NCBI RefSeq assembly: GCF_001638985.1
Contig: NW_017265166.1
Coordinates: forward strand, 124,001 to 188,000
Reading direction: 5' to 3'
Source: Phycomyces blakesleeanus NRRL 1555(-)
Taxonomy: Eukaryota; Mucoromycota; Mucoromycetes; Mucorales; Phycomycetaceae
Length of the DNA stretch: 64,000 bases
Shown here: piece by piece, positions 1 to 12,400 of the stretch
Numbering within the stretch: the stretch's first letter is position 1
Layout of the letters: the number at the start of each line of letters is the position of its first letter
Notes under the pieces: generated by a model
What the model saw: only the letters and a program-made list of their open reading frames with translations
Database searches by the model: none
Told to the model about the DNA's origin: nothing
Program-made: the position numbers and the translations under genes

Positions 1-880
1 CATTCTTGCAAAATATCGCCACTCGGATCAAATCGTTCGACAACAAAAAGTTGGTTGCTTCATGGCATACTGGTTTTACTTCACCGTATCCATGGCTGGT
101 CGACCATTTCACACCTTTCAAGCTTGTTACGGTAAGATCGGGACGACGTGTCCACAAGGTTTCGTTTTTTCGTGCTTCGACTGTTATGTCGTTTGTCCAT
201 CGAATAAATACCCCTTCTTCAGGATCATCAAACAGGCCGCATAAAAACGGATCAACGAATCGGGTAATAAGTTCGGATTCGTTCACATCCTCTTCAATTG
301 GCACACGAGGTAACTTTTTAACTAACTCGGTTAGGCCATTGGCAAATTTGCGTTCATGTGGCAAAATATCAAGTTGCAGAAGTTTCACAATCGCTTGACT
401 GCGACTGATTGCTTCGATGTCGAGTTCCTGTATAATGTTGATCATATTGGTTACCGTTTTGATTTGCATACGAGCCAAATTCAATCCATAAATGGATTTA
501 ATTTTGTTCATGGTCTTTCTGAGGCTGGCTTCGCAGAAATGCGGTGACAAGTTGTCTGGATATTTATTTGGTGATAGCAGTAAAATTGAATTGATCGCCA
601 TAGCATGGTGTATATGATCTTAAAGGGAGAGCTTCCATTCTTGTCGTAAAATCGAACACTGGAATTCGTACATCGCGTTTGTCACATCAAACTGCTGACC
701 GACAAAATGATCATCATGGTCCACAGGCGGAAAAGACAAATCTTTTGGATCCAACAGCTCAATCTCCAGATAGCGATCTTCAGCTCTTGTGCTCGAGCGC
801 TGTGGTGATCCAGACACTCGGATATTGGATTTATCACATATAAGAACATATTCATATTGGGATAGCATAGTAGCTATCAT
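1..880 (-). pseudogene. PD-(D/E)XK nuclease-like protein, interrupted by an in-frame stop and cut by the window edge
   Basis: One minus-strand frame runs from an ATG at 880 to the window edge, broken only by a TAA at 620-622. The first 86 codons end in EWKLSL, and the same frame then continues for about 200 codons without another stop. The downstream part contains RRPDLTV and, 15-20 residues later, GYGEVKP. This D...ExK arrangement is what a PD-(D/E)XK nuclease core shows. Continuity of frame and sense on both sides of the stop argues for a nonsense mutation rather than an intron, since no GT-AG pair is needed. I believe similar proteins form an expanded family in Mucorales, but that is memory and not checked. 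No transposase is attached. The C-terminus lies beyond base 1. Function is unknown; a nuclease fold is an inference from the motif alone. Confidence 0.55.
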
Positions 881-1329
881 CTTGTCAGTATAAAATATAT
901 ATAAACGATTAAGTAATCAGGCCAATAATTATTACAGTTAGTACTGTAGATAATATCTTAAAGATTGTTAAGATAACTATATCATACTGCCGGGTAAACT
1001 GTGTCAGATCGATATGGAGCTAATTTAGTAGGAAGTCCTAAAGCTCTAGTATAAAAGAGAAAAGAATAACTAAAAGCTAAAAAAAATACGATTTACAATT
1101 TGATGTTATAATTGTAACACCGACACTAGTTAAGCAGTAAATACACTTTAATAACCAAATATAGTAAAGGAAGAAAGCCTTAAGAGACTGAGACGTAATG
1201 ACAAAAGCAGATTGTATTTTCTTATAAAAAGGGACGCTTTTTATTTATGAATAAAGGGCAGCTTATATAAAGTCTCAAAGTATTTCTATACGTCTCTATT
1301 ATCACATTTAAAAATTTTTCTATTGTTTC
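881..1329. other. AT-rich intergenic stretch
   Basis: No open frame or family motif seen. It separates two decayed minus-strand coding fragments and may hold the missing 5' part of the gene to its left. Confidence 0.4.
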
Positions 1330-1785
1330 GTACCTGAAATACAACAAGCGCCACTTTGGAAGAGATATAACGCAATGGACGTCATTCAGATGCTGCTGCA
1401 ACGATGATTGTTCTTGATCATGGCTGCTTTCCTGTCGTTGTCGTGATGGCGACGGCTCTCGATTTTGACCGTTGTTCTGATGCTGTTGTGCTGTCGACTG
1501 TGATTTTGTATGCTGGTGTTGGTCGGCTAATGATTGATGATGACAAATATAAAAATGGTCTTTCAATTATTTTATGTCTGCATAATGCGCGGAACAAGCT
1601 GGGCAACCGGCGTGTGCTTCAATCAAACCGTGACCGTTTCCACATTTCACAAAGGTATATTTCTCGTTGTTTTTTCTTCGGAATCCCAGAGATCTGCGAG
1701 GTGTAGATATACCGTGGATATTCAGGTGTTCTCGAAGTCTCTGGGGTGAAGAGACTTAACCTTCGCCTTCAAAGCATTTGTTTAC
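1330..1785 (-). pseudogene. Cys/His-containing coding relic with Gln/His-rich tail
   Basis: A minus-strand frame reads from about 1785 to about 1330 with a single TAA at 1567-1569. The upstream half contains RLREHLNIHG and then KCGNGHGL, HAGCPACSAHY, a spacing of Cys and His that could bind zinc. The downstream half, in the same frame, is rich in Gln, His and Ser and ends near a CAG/GTACGA donor-like site at about 1334. There is no clear ATG, so this is probably an internal or terminal exon of a decayed gene. It could be the 5' part of the nuclease-like pseudogene to its left, since both are on the same strand and both carry one stop, but no join can be shown. The family was not recognised. 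Confidence 0.3.
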
Positions 1786-1952
1786 GATGGTAATGAGCTT
1801 CGATGAAGTTGCTATAACAAACTTACAACATTTTTAAAAAAAAAGGGGGGAGAAAAAAAAAGTAAAAGTAAAAAAGAGGGAGCAAAAGTGTTTCAATTTA
1901 TTTTAACTTGCCGACAATCTCAACCAATCATTTGAGTTGGGCGTTTAGTTGA

Positions 1953-1986
1953 GCGTTGAGTTGCGTTGAGTTGCGTTGAGTTGCGC
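1953..1986. repeat. Short tandem repeat of a TTGAGTTGCG unit
   Basis: About three and a half head-to-tail copies of a ten-base unit close to the 3' end of the transposase relic. It could be part of the element terminus, but no matching inverted copy was found at the other end. Confidence 0.6.
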
Positions 1987-2012
1987 GTTTTTTTTTATTT
2001 GCATTGGATATT

Positions 2013-3131
2013 TTATAGTCTCTCTTTGTGGAGACACTTGTCAAAGCATTTAGCAGAATGAGAAACAAAGCCTTGGAAATCACTAAAATATAAGCTGTTA
2101 CATGCTTCACTAATCCTTGTCATGAGCGTTTCTTTTTCCAAAAACTTATTTCGCTTAACTTTACTCTTGACGACTGACCAGAACTGCTCAATTGGATTTA
2201 GTTCAGGAGAATACGAAGATATACGTACTTATATCACTTGAGCTGTGAATAGGAGCGTTATCCATGACAAGGTAATGTCCCTTCATATCGGGATACTTGT
2301 CCATTTCATCAAGAGTGGCCTTTAAAAAGCTCAGATAATGCCCTGTCACTGTTCCTATACTATAACCATCAGTTGAACGTCAAATCTTTCTCTTTTTAAT
2401 GCGTTTTGAAACTCTCAAACTGACATTGATTAAACCAGTTGCAGATATTGCACCTAAAATCGATGTTGTGTTTGCTTTAGTTGTAGGCACTGTAATTACG
2501 GCGGGAGTTCCCTTCTTTGACCAGGCCATACCTCGTTTCAAATTGATATGAAAGGCTGACTCCTCAAGAAAGACGCAATTTGTTGTGAAATACAAGTCAG
2601 TTTTCTGCCACTTTTGTACCCAATGGTACCTTTGTTGAATCTTTTCTTCGCTGTTTCTTTCTACAGGCTGGAACTGTACCTGCTTAATAGATGGTTGCGC
2701 TCAGTTGTCATAAAGCTATAAATAGTGCTATGAGAAGCATTAAGACCCGCAAAATTTTGTGTTAAACTTTCTGTCACTTCAATTACAAGAGCAGAGGGAT
2801 TCTCATCAATGTAATTTAAAAGAAACTGCTTATGATCTTCTCCAAGAATACGACGCCGACCTGACTTTCTCTTCTTTTCGAAGATGCTTTCAGGGTCTTC
2901 GTAATAACGTTTAATCCATTTCTGTGCTGCTCGGACATGAAGATCCAATTGTCTCGCAGCTGCAGAAGCATTCAAGCATTTGCTGAAAAATAAATGAAAA
3001 AATCGAGATTTATCGTCATCAGAATAAACTGTATAGCAGCACTTATTGCATTGTTCCATATAAACATCCTCACTGCTCCTCTCATCAAAAACATGACCTT
3101 GTCTATCTTCATAGAAAAATTGCATACCCAT
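2013..3131 (-). pseudogene. Tc1/mariner (IS630-type) transposase, decayed
   Basis: Minus strand, from a plausible ATG at 3131 to TAA at 2013-2015. The N-terminal frame carries a helix-turn-helix region (AAQKWIKRYY, KRKSGRRRILGED). After a one-base frameshift near 2690 comes the DDE domain: NCVFLEESAFHIN, MAWSKKGTP, then an in-frame TGA near 2383, then HYLVMDNAPIH, and after a second break YSPELNPIEQFW. The second Asp and the final Glu of the DDE triad are present. At the first catalytic position the sequence reads LEES where the family normally has an Asp (DES). With two frameshifts or deletions, one stop and the Asp-to-Glu change it cannot be active. The C-terminus ends KCLHKERL. I could not find terminal inverted repeats, so the element ends are undefined. 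Confidence 0.8.
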
Positions 3132-3738
3132 CTTCAATGTCTGTAAAATAAATTGTAAATAGGAAGAAGAAAGTAAAATTGACACAGAAAATCGTCCCTT
3201 TTTTTTTTTATAACAACAATTCATGCCAAGAAATGTTATTGGGCAATTAACTAAGCGACAAGTAAAAATAAGTGAAGTTTGTAATGTGAGCACAACTTTA
3301 TTTTTGGATCAGTCGACATCATTGTTGAACACGCAATTTTTTTGCACGACATCAAACTCAAAAGCAGCGACTTTACTTTCTGAAATGACTGTATATATTT
3401 AAATAAATAGAGAGTCGGACACTGGTGGTGTCACCACGTGTCATTGTGAAAATGCTTATGTTTTTATATATATTCTTTGTTTGTCTATTCTTCTTGTACC
3501 TGTAAAGAAAGTAGAAAGCCAAGAAATATAGCCGATATATATATATATATATATAAGAGAGAGAGAGAGAGAGAGAAGTCAGCTGTGAAAAGTGAGTAGA
3601 GAGATCTTCATGTCTTGACGAATCTGTGCAACCTTTGACGATATTCTGGTTAACGCGTTTTGTGTATTTAGTGTGTAGTTTGTAGTGTGTGATTAGCGGA
3701 GAAATGAAGAGAGGGTGTGAGGGTGTGAGGGTGTGAGT

Positions 3739-3769
<31 letters not shown>

Positions 3770-4181
3770 NNNNNNNNNNNNNNNNNNNNNNNNNNNNNNN
3801 NNNNNNNNNNNNNNNNNNNNNNNNNNNNNNNNNNNNNNNNNNNNNNNNNNNNNNNNNNNNNNNNNNNNNGTAGAGGGGATGCGAATAGATCGGTAAACCA
3901 AGATCTGCTGATGTGGATTTTTTATTTTATTTTATTTTATTCAAAGGACTCAAAATTTCGGAGGCCAAAGAAATAAAGGGGTAAGACTTCTTTGAATTGT
4001 ACTTTGACTTTATGTTGTGTTTAACAGCAAGGTAAAGACGACTAAATTGAATAAAAGGAGTATATCTTTGTTCAAAATAAATAAACAAATAGATAAATAA
4101 AATACAAGTTGATGACGTCTGGTATATGTGCTTAAAGTTAACCTTTAGCTGACTGTTAAAACCAAGATATAGAAAGAGTAA

Positions 4182-4220
<39 letters not shown>

Positions 4221-4481
4221 CGAAATAAATATAAGAATAAAATAAAATAAAATAAAATAAAATATAAAACAACAGCAGGCGTCAATACATCTTTACACCT
4301 TTCATTTTCACTTGTTAAATATTATATACATTATACAGTATACAAATATACAAATATACAAAAAAATAAATAAATAAATATATTATATTAAAGTATAAAA
4401 TATAGTATAAAAAATAAATAAATATAAAATAAAATAAAATAGTAAGTTTTTTTTTTGAATTTTTTTCTTTTACTCTTAACC
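3132..4481. other. Intergenic region with microsatellites and an assembly gap; promoter side of the RBMS-type gene
   Basis: Contains (AT)n then (AG)n at about 3536-3577, poly-G at 3739-3769, 100 Ns at 3770-3869, (TG)n(AG)n at about 4181-4220, and AAAAT and AAAT repeats just before the start codon at 4482. No gene recognised. Confidence 0.6.
3770..3869. other. Assembly gap of exactly 100 Ns, preceded by poly-G
   Basis: A round 100-N run directly after 31 G residues. The G run is probably where sequencing or assembly failed, so the true gap length is unknown. Confidence 0.98.
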
Positions 4482-6255
4482 ATGACGAACCCGAACGAAA
4501 GTGTTCCCGAAGGAAGAAAGAAGAAGCAAGGTTTACGGTCAAACAACGGCAGTGGAATTATGACACCCACATCCCCACAATACCCTCCTTATGGCTACAT
4601 GGAGACTCAGATGTACGAGAATCCTGCTGGATTCGATCCTAATGATCCGGCTGCTGCGTATGCTTATGTCTATCCTCTTAGTCCTCAGTTTTCGGTACAG
4701 TATTATTCAGACTTCTCTAATGGCTACCAGAGCTACCCCGGCTCGCCTGCTCTCCATCCCCAGTCGCCATCTGCCCATCCTCAGTCGCCACCTTTCAGTC
4801 CCACATATGCCTACCAACCCACCCTCACCCTCTCACCACCCACACATGCCTATGCGGTCCCTCATCAGCACTTCCCTCCTCTACACATTTCCTCCCCGCT
4901 CCTCACCGGAGTTGGCTCGCCCGGATCCCCACAATACATCTCCCTCCCAGGCCCCTTTGGCGTCGACCGCTCAATCAAGTCTATGGCTGAGCAGCTAGAA
5001 TCAAACCAATTCCATCCCCAGAATGTTTATGTAAGAGGTCTTGCTCCAACTACTACTGACGAATCATTCCTTGAACTATGTGCCGCGTAAGTAATCATTT
5101 GTCCCATCTTTATATTTTATTTTATTTTTAAAAAAAATTACATGTATTGTACTGTGTATTATATTATACGCTATATAAATTTATTAAAATATTTTGTTCA
5201 TTTAGTTATGGTGAGATTACTTCATCAAAGGCTATTCTTGACCAAAAGACAGGAGAGTGCAAAGGTTATGGATTCACAATGTATGCCAATGATGATGATT
5301 GTACAAAGGCCATCGAAGGTCTCAACAAGGCTGGTCTCCAGGCATCTTTTGCAAGAGTAGGCCAGGTAAAATAATAATAATTGAAAATTGAAAACTAACA
5401 AAAAAGGAATTATCCTGGCCTGGTTGCGCCTATTCTAAAATCAATTGACACCTTTCTTTGAATCTATATTTAATTTTGACTCTATAATTAATATGGGTGT
5501 ATCAGGAATCATTTAGTTCGAAACTACGCAGTCTCCAGGATGAGACATCGACAAATATCTATATATCCAATCTTCCATTGGACACAACTGAACAGGTATG
5601 TCAAAAATAAACATTCAATCCAGCAAAGAAAGTAAATAATAATCGACTGTTTGTGTGTGTAGAAACTTGAGGAGCTGTTTCAACCTCTTCAGACCATATC
5701 AAATCGCATTTTGCGCGATCCTCAATCTGGTATGAGTAGAGGTGTTGGATTTGCTAGGTAAGCAAACGTTCGATACATACATACATATATATACATAAGT
5801 AAGTAAATAACAACAACAACAACAACAACAAAAACAATTTTTATAGAATGGCAGATCGTCATGCTGCTTCGGCTATCATTGAACGATTCAATGGACAAAA
5901 TGTTGTGGGTTCATCTGCACCTCTTCAGGTCAGGTTCGCAGACTCTGCTGCTCAAAAGAAGCTTAAAAGTCAGACATCTCGTAAGCGAATGCTCAGACCG
6001 CGCGATTTCCACACAATGGCTGGGTTTCCTGTGCGCCCAATGATGCCCATCACTCCAGAGACGATGCTAGGCATTGCACCTTCTGTGCCCAACCAACAAT
6101 TCTATCAAGACTCTTCTCTCCAATACGCCCAGTACGCACGTCCTCATGTTACTTCTCAGCCCACACAGCCCACAACATCCGAGCAAACCCTTGTTGACAC
6201 AGTAGAAAAACAATTGTCAATCAAAGAAAACCTTTTGACCAACCCAACCGATTAA
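4482..6255 (+). CDS. RBMS/MSSP-type single-stranded nucleic acid-binding protein with two RRMs
   Basis: Exons 4482-5086, 5206-5365, 5506-5595, 5663-5757 and 5847-6255; phases agree and give 452 residues. ATG at 4482 sits in an AACCATGAC context. Residues 1-180 are Pro/Ser/Tyr-rich and likely disordered. RRM1 has RNP2 NVYVRGL and RNP1 KGYGFTMY; RRM2 has RNP2 NIYISNLPL and RNP1 RGVGFARM. The linker between the RRMs is very short, and the pattern TKAILD, KGYGF, TRILRD, SRGVGFARM is that of animal RBMS1-3/MSSP proteins, which bind RNA and single-stranded DNA and act in post-transcriptional control. The C-terminal 100 residues are Gln/Thr/Pro-rich and end LLTNPTD. Introns are 67-140 bp; intron 4 holds a CAA repeat. 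The family call is firm; the target RNAs are unknown. It is likely cytoplasmic, by analogy only. Confidence 0.93.
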
Positions 6256-9200
6256 AACAACACCAACAACCACGACAAACAAACAAACAAATATCCGTCT
6301 TCTTTCCCTCCTCCAAAAAAAAAAGAAAGAAAGAAAAAGAATGAAGAGGTATTCTCTCTTTGTTTCAATCTCTCTTTACATATATCTCAGTTTATCTGTC
6401 TTTCTGCCTTTCTATTTACCCTTTGTTATTGTTACCGTTACTATTACTGTTGTTACCACTCATTTATTGTGTCCGTCCTATTGCTAGATTTGCTTCCTTG
6501 TTTATTTTTCTTTATTAAAAAAAAGGCCTCTTTCTTTTTCATTTCTTTTTCATTTTCATTTTCATTTCCCCTGTAGTCATAATGAGAAATGATAATAATA
6601 ATTATAATAATAATAATAAAAAGTAAAAAATGTGTAGCGTGAGTGAATAATTTGAAAGGATTTGTGAATCATTTCGTTTAAAGTCAATATAAAGAAAGAT
6701 CCACACTATCTATCGACGTATTATATATAAAAGCGCACCTGTGATTTGATTGACATGTCTTTGTATCTATGATCTTGGTAATTGTCAAACAAATCAAAGC
6801 TTTTTCTTTTTTTAGATTATCGTAATTATTATTTTTAGTGTGGTGGGATTAATTTTTTTTAGAGAAAAAAAGTTCGAAAAATTTGGATATATACGATATT
6901 TATAAATCGCACAAAAAAAAAGGGGGGGGGGAGGGAAGAAGAGAAAGAGGGGGTAGTTACGGTTTGCGTATTTTCTTTTCATATAATATTCTTCATTCTT
7001 TATATATTCTTTTAACAAATGACAGATACACTCAGAGTCTGACATACGGAATAAAAGTCACGGCGCGGCTAATCAACTGGCTTTGTGACTTTATAAATTT
7101 TATATAGTGTATAGTAAATTTAGTGTAAATGTAGTATAAATGTGTGGCTTGAATTTAGGCCTTTCAAAAAAAAAAAAAATTAAAATTTTTGAAAGAAAAA
7201 AATAAAAAAATAAAAAGTATAAATAAGGCCTTAATTTCGTAAGAGGTTTTACCTGTATCTTTATCCTCATCGTTTCATATATATTTTCAACCTGTAAGTA
7301 AAAAAAAAATAGAAAATTCAAATTATATATTTTTGTTTGCAAAGTGTATATGTATATTGTCTGGCTATGAAGAGAACTATCATTTGATGCCCTGAATTCT
7401 TATGTGGATTAAAACGATATGGAATTCCTCGTATCTGAGTCTTCAATATACATATATACATATTGTAATTAAATTTACACATTCATTATCTTACACGATA
7501 AACTAATAAATTTCTATTTGATTTATTACTGTGTATAGTCTGCATTATTATTCAATAATACTACGGAGGGTTGAAGAATATGAAACTACTTTACAATGAG
7601 TTTATATTTAAATTCTATTGGTCTACTTGTCCGAACACTGTAAATTTTTTTAATGGGTAAGTTAAAGCAACAATCAGTAAGAGGTAGACAATGAAAAAGA
7701 CAATATAAGAGAATGAAAGAGATGATTGCGATGAGATGAGAAATAAGTATCAACGTCAGTTCTGCTTCTGAATGACTGTGACGACACGTACTTTCGCGTA
7801 TCTGAGGAAAGCGCAAGATCTCTTTCTTTCTCTGTTATTTTTTTTTCTGTCGTTCAAACTTTCAAATCTTTATTTTATAATGTATTTGGAGCTTTGATGC
7901 CTAAGCATGCAAGACAAGAAGAAACATGAAATTGATCCTAATTTATTTATATTTTTATTTTTATTAGTAAGCACCCGTATTATTTAGTTCATTTTTTCTG
8001 CAAATTATTATAATAAAATTCAAATTTAAAAACACAATAATGTCTTCAAAAATTGCTTGCTTGTGAGAATCCATGCTTTTATGAGATTTTTAAAAGAATG
8101 CTTTGATTTGATTGATAAAAGTTGTCCTTTAAAATCCAATGAGAAGTAGTAATAGTAGCAATAGATAGATGGTACAAATCAGTTGAAATAAATAAGCAGT
8201 CTTTAAATGAGATATATCTCATTGCAATCGATTCTTTTTTTTTTTCAATGCCGTTTTGAGAAAAAGGCTGAATCAAAAATGAGCTCTTTGGTGTAAATAG
8301 CCAAAAATTATAAGCAAACAGGGTTTTTTAAGAGCGAAAAAAAAATGGGTTCTTTATGATCAATGTTTAAGCAAGTTTTGAATGGTGGATCTTAATGTGC
8401 TTCAAATTATATGGTACTTATCTGTTTAAATTAAAGTATATGTCCGGTGTTGTTTTTGTTGTTCTTAAGGGAAGGTAGGTAAGCTAGGATGCAGGAGTTA
8501 GATATTGTTGGTTTCTCTTTTGCTTATTTTGTTAGTCTCTACCGGCTTAACCGTTGCTGCTGTTGTTGGTGCTCCTATTACTTTTTCCCTCTTCTTTCAA
8601 TTGTAGGATTGTTCATATGATACTTCTTGATGTAATCAATATTTCTTTTGTGTCTAATGAAGAATTAGTTGATCTTAGTTTCCCTATAACGCACGGCATT
8701 ATATCTCCAGCGTCTCTATACAAAGAGATTACCAGAGATATCCACATGTAATTCTCACTTTTTTTTTATAGGACCAATATACCGTCTGCAAATGTAAATC
8801 TATCCAGGCACGTCTTTTCTTTCTCTCTTTCTTTATCAGTGTAATTAAATTTTGCATAGACAGATCTATATCTATATCTACTATGTAATATAAGGCTTGT
8901 ATTATTACCGTGTATCATTTGTATCATTCCAATGTACACAGGTTTCTAAAAAGGCACCTCCCCCTTACTTTCTCCCTTTTCCTCTGCAGCTTATCATATA
9001 TATATATATACACATATTTTCATTTATTCTAAAATTACCAATTGATTTTGAATAGCATATATACACATATTTTCTTTTCTTTTTCTTTTATTATATTATA
9101 TATTAAAATCTATTATATTTTTTATTATTGCAAGAGGCTACTCTTTTTGTAGCAAACTTGACTTTTCATTGAGAGAGATATACATATATGAATATTGGGT

Positions 9201-9447
9201 TTATGAGTGAAAAAGAAAGAAAGAAAAAAAAGGAAGAGGGGGAGTCAATAATATATAACATTTAATATTTTGTAAAAGAGGTATCATCTCTTTTATTTTA
9301 TTTTTTTAAGAAAAAAATATATATAGGAATTTATATACATACAAACAAAATGAGATAAGAGAACATATGGTTCTTCTTCTTTTCTTCTTCAATAAGCAAG
9401 AAAAAGAAAAAGAAGGGTAATAATTATTTTTTGATTTTTGTTGTTGT
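6256..9447. other. Intergenic region of 3.2 kb, no gene recognised
   Basis: The first few hundred bases are probably the 3' UTR of the RBMS-type gene. The rest is AT-rich with poly-A/T tracts, TAA repeats near 6590-6620 and GA/TC-rich runs. Several 60-80 codon frames exist but none has domain-like sequence or good splice context. The final part is the 3' flank of the minus-strand gene ending at 9448. Confidence 0.6.
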
Positions 9448-12400
9448 TCAAAAAAGAGGATCCAAAAGAAACTCGGCCTGAAGAGTCTCATTCATATCCA
9501 GGTCTTGGTTGACGGCACTCGAAGGAAGCGAAGGTGAAGTAAGAGGATTGTTGTGATTAATGTTAGCATCACAGAATTTTGTGTCCGAGTCATCGTGGTG
9601 GGTGAGATTGAGCATAAAGAAGGCGTCGTTAACCGGAGGAAGCATAAATGAGTTATAGAGATCACTGTCACAGAACCCAAACACACTCGACGAAGCAGGT
9701 GGGCTTGGAGTACAGGCGACACTGTTGTTGGCAGACGACGAAGAGGACGAGTTAAACGTGTGACAGCTCGAATCATCACTCGAAGAAAACTGATCGCTTG
9801 CACATAGTATTGGCTCTGGTCCTTGTGGTTGCTGCAACTGTTGGAGTTGTAATTCTAGTTTAAGTTGTTGATTTTGTTGAATATGATGATTATGATGAAT
9901 ATGATGATGATTATGCTGATGCTTTTCGGTTTGGTTTTGGTTTTGATGATGCTGATGCTGATGCTGATTTTGGTTATGCTGATTTTGATTTTGATTTTGA
10001 TTATGATTATGATTTTGCGTTTGATTTTGATTTTGAGTTTGAGTTTGAGTTTGATGGAATTGGTGGATCGAGTCACATTCGTTTGAAATTGGTGAAAAAC
10101 AACCAAAAATATCCTCTTCTTCCTTGATTCCCATCATCATATTGTCACTCGAACTCTCCTCTGTCACCGACGACGCCTCATCTGCAACCGAGAAACAGTC
10201 TCCAAAGTCGAGCGAGGCCGTAGTCCCACTGATACAAGACATTGCAGGTGATGCTGATGGCTGTGCTGGCGCTGAATTGTTGTCTTGTTTGGCAAAATGT
10301 GCATTCTGCGCAGAGAGGGCTGAAGCTGTCAGGGGGATTGGTGTCGATATTGAAGATAATGAAGATAATGATGATAAGGATGATAATGAAGATAAGGGTA
10401 AGGATAATGATGGAGATGGAGATGGAGATGATGAAGATGACGATGACAATGACGATGACGGTGATGATAGTGCTGATGCTGTCTGTAGATTGAAAATCTG
10501 AGCCAAGGTTGGTTGTAAGAGAATGGGTGGTGCGATTGGGGCAGTTCTTGTCGAGTTTCTACGTGGCTGTAATAAAGGCATGAACTTGGAACGGTACACA
10601 TCAAGAGCACGTTGCAGCAAGTTTTTCTTTCCAGCCAACACACGCGAATTCAACCATGCCTAATTATACACAAAGATAAATAAGTCAAACTTTTAAAGGA
10701 AGATATAGTAAATAAACCTACCAATTTCCAGCCAAGTTCATTGCACATCGATTCCTCTAACCATCTAGTACGTCCTCCCATGTATTGATCTGGGCTGGTA
10801 GTTGTTGCTCTAGGGAACGGACAGTTTGCCTTTCTAAAAGACTGGCTGATCTCATTCAAGTTCACACTATCGATGTTGATTTTGATCCGGAATCGTGTAT
10901 TTGACGCAAAATCATCAATGGCAATTGTCTTTGGTTGATGGGCAGGCTTGATTATTACGGATTCGAGAGTGAGAGGTGGGAGACATGAGGATGGTGGAGG
11001 TGATGGTGATGGGGATGCCAAAGCAGAATAATTGATGATATTGGTGTTGGTGTTGGTGTTGATATTGAGGGCGCTAATGTTGATAGTGTTTATTGTGTTG
11101 GTGTTGGGATTGCTGCTGTTTGCCAGGACGGCTGCCTGGGAAGATAACAAGGCCGAAAGATCTGACAGGGTTTCTTCTTCGTGTTCGTCCCTGTGCTTTC
11201 TCTTTCTCAAGGTGCCATTCATCAGTTTCTCCTGTCGGGCTACTCGGCGGGATCGCATGCTTGGGTATCTGTTTCGATAGGAATCTACAGCGCGCTGGAT
11301 AAGACCTCTTTTGCCCGAAATGTCTGCTGAATTCAACCAGGCCAACTTCCATCCCAAAACGTTGCATTCGGTCTCATAAGCCCATCTGTTGCCCTTGTAA
11401 GATTCTTTTGGAAGGTTTGCTCTTGGATAAACCTAAATACATTTTAAAATAAAATAAAATAAAATAAAAAGTAATTAATAAATGATCCGTTTGTGTGCTT
11501 GAGTCTTTCTCATTGGCTTTGAATCAATATAATATAGATATATAATATTCATATTCATATAAAATATTTATAGTATAGTATAGTATAGTATAAAATAAAA
11601 ATAAAAACATATAAAAAAAAATTTGCGGGGTACTCTCGGTTTATATTGTATCCGTGATGGAAAGGAACTACAAATCTGGCGAGCAATGTTCGGAAGAATC
11701 GGATCCACCGGAACGCCAAATAAGATGTAATTCCAACCAACAAGAACAAAGGTCGCCCAATGAAATTTTTTGTAAAAGAAAAAAGAAACAAAAAAAAAGA
11801 AAAGAAAAAAAAAAGGGAACGAAGGCAAAGTAAAGTAAAGTAAAGTAAAGTAAAGTAGAGTAGAAGGAAAGAAGGAAAGAAAGTAGTATAGATAAAGATA
11901 TGCATATGCATATGTATTTGTATATAGATATATAAATATATTTACTTACACAATTGTCAATCTTGAATTGATCGTCGATTGTATCCAATGAGATGGCATG
12001 TATGTCTGTACGGATAGCATATCGTTTAAGGGTACGATTGTGCGAGTAGACAAACGAGACCCATTCAACACCATCGCGTATTTCAGCCACTGGTTCGCTT
12101 GAGGATGGTGTTTCGATTTGAGTAGAAGAAGTCGAAGTAGAGGTTATAGGGGTAGGGGTAGGAATACAAGTAGAGATAGATGAAGGTGATGTAAAAGACG
12201 AAGTAATGGTGGTGGCAGTGGAATTATTAGAATTAGAATTAGAATTAGAAATAGAAATAGAATTAGAATTAGAATTAGACATGGAAATGGGAATAGGAGA
12301 AGAGGCTGTTGGATTGGGTTGGGTTGAGATATTTGAAATATTTGATAGGTTTGATAGGGTTGCCATGGTCATAGCAGCAGCAAGGGCGTTTGCAATGGCT

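Noticed and set aside
9855..10501. Long plus- and minus-strand frames rich in Met/Leu/Asp or Ile/Lys
   Set aside because: They are shadows of the repetitive Gln/His and Ser codons of the two-domain protein on the minus strand.
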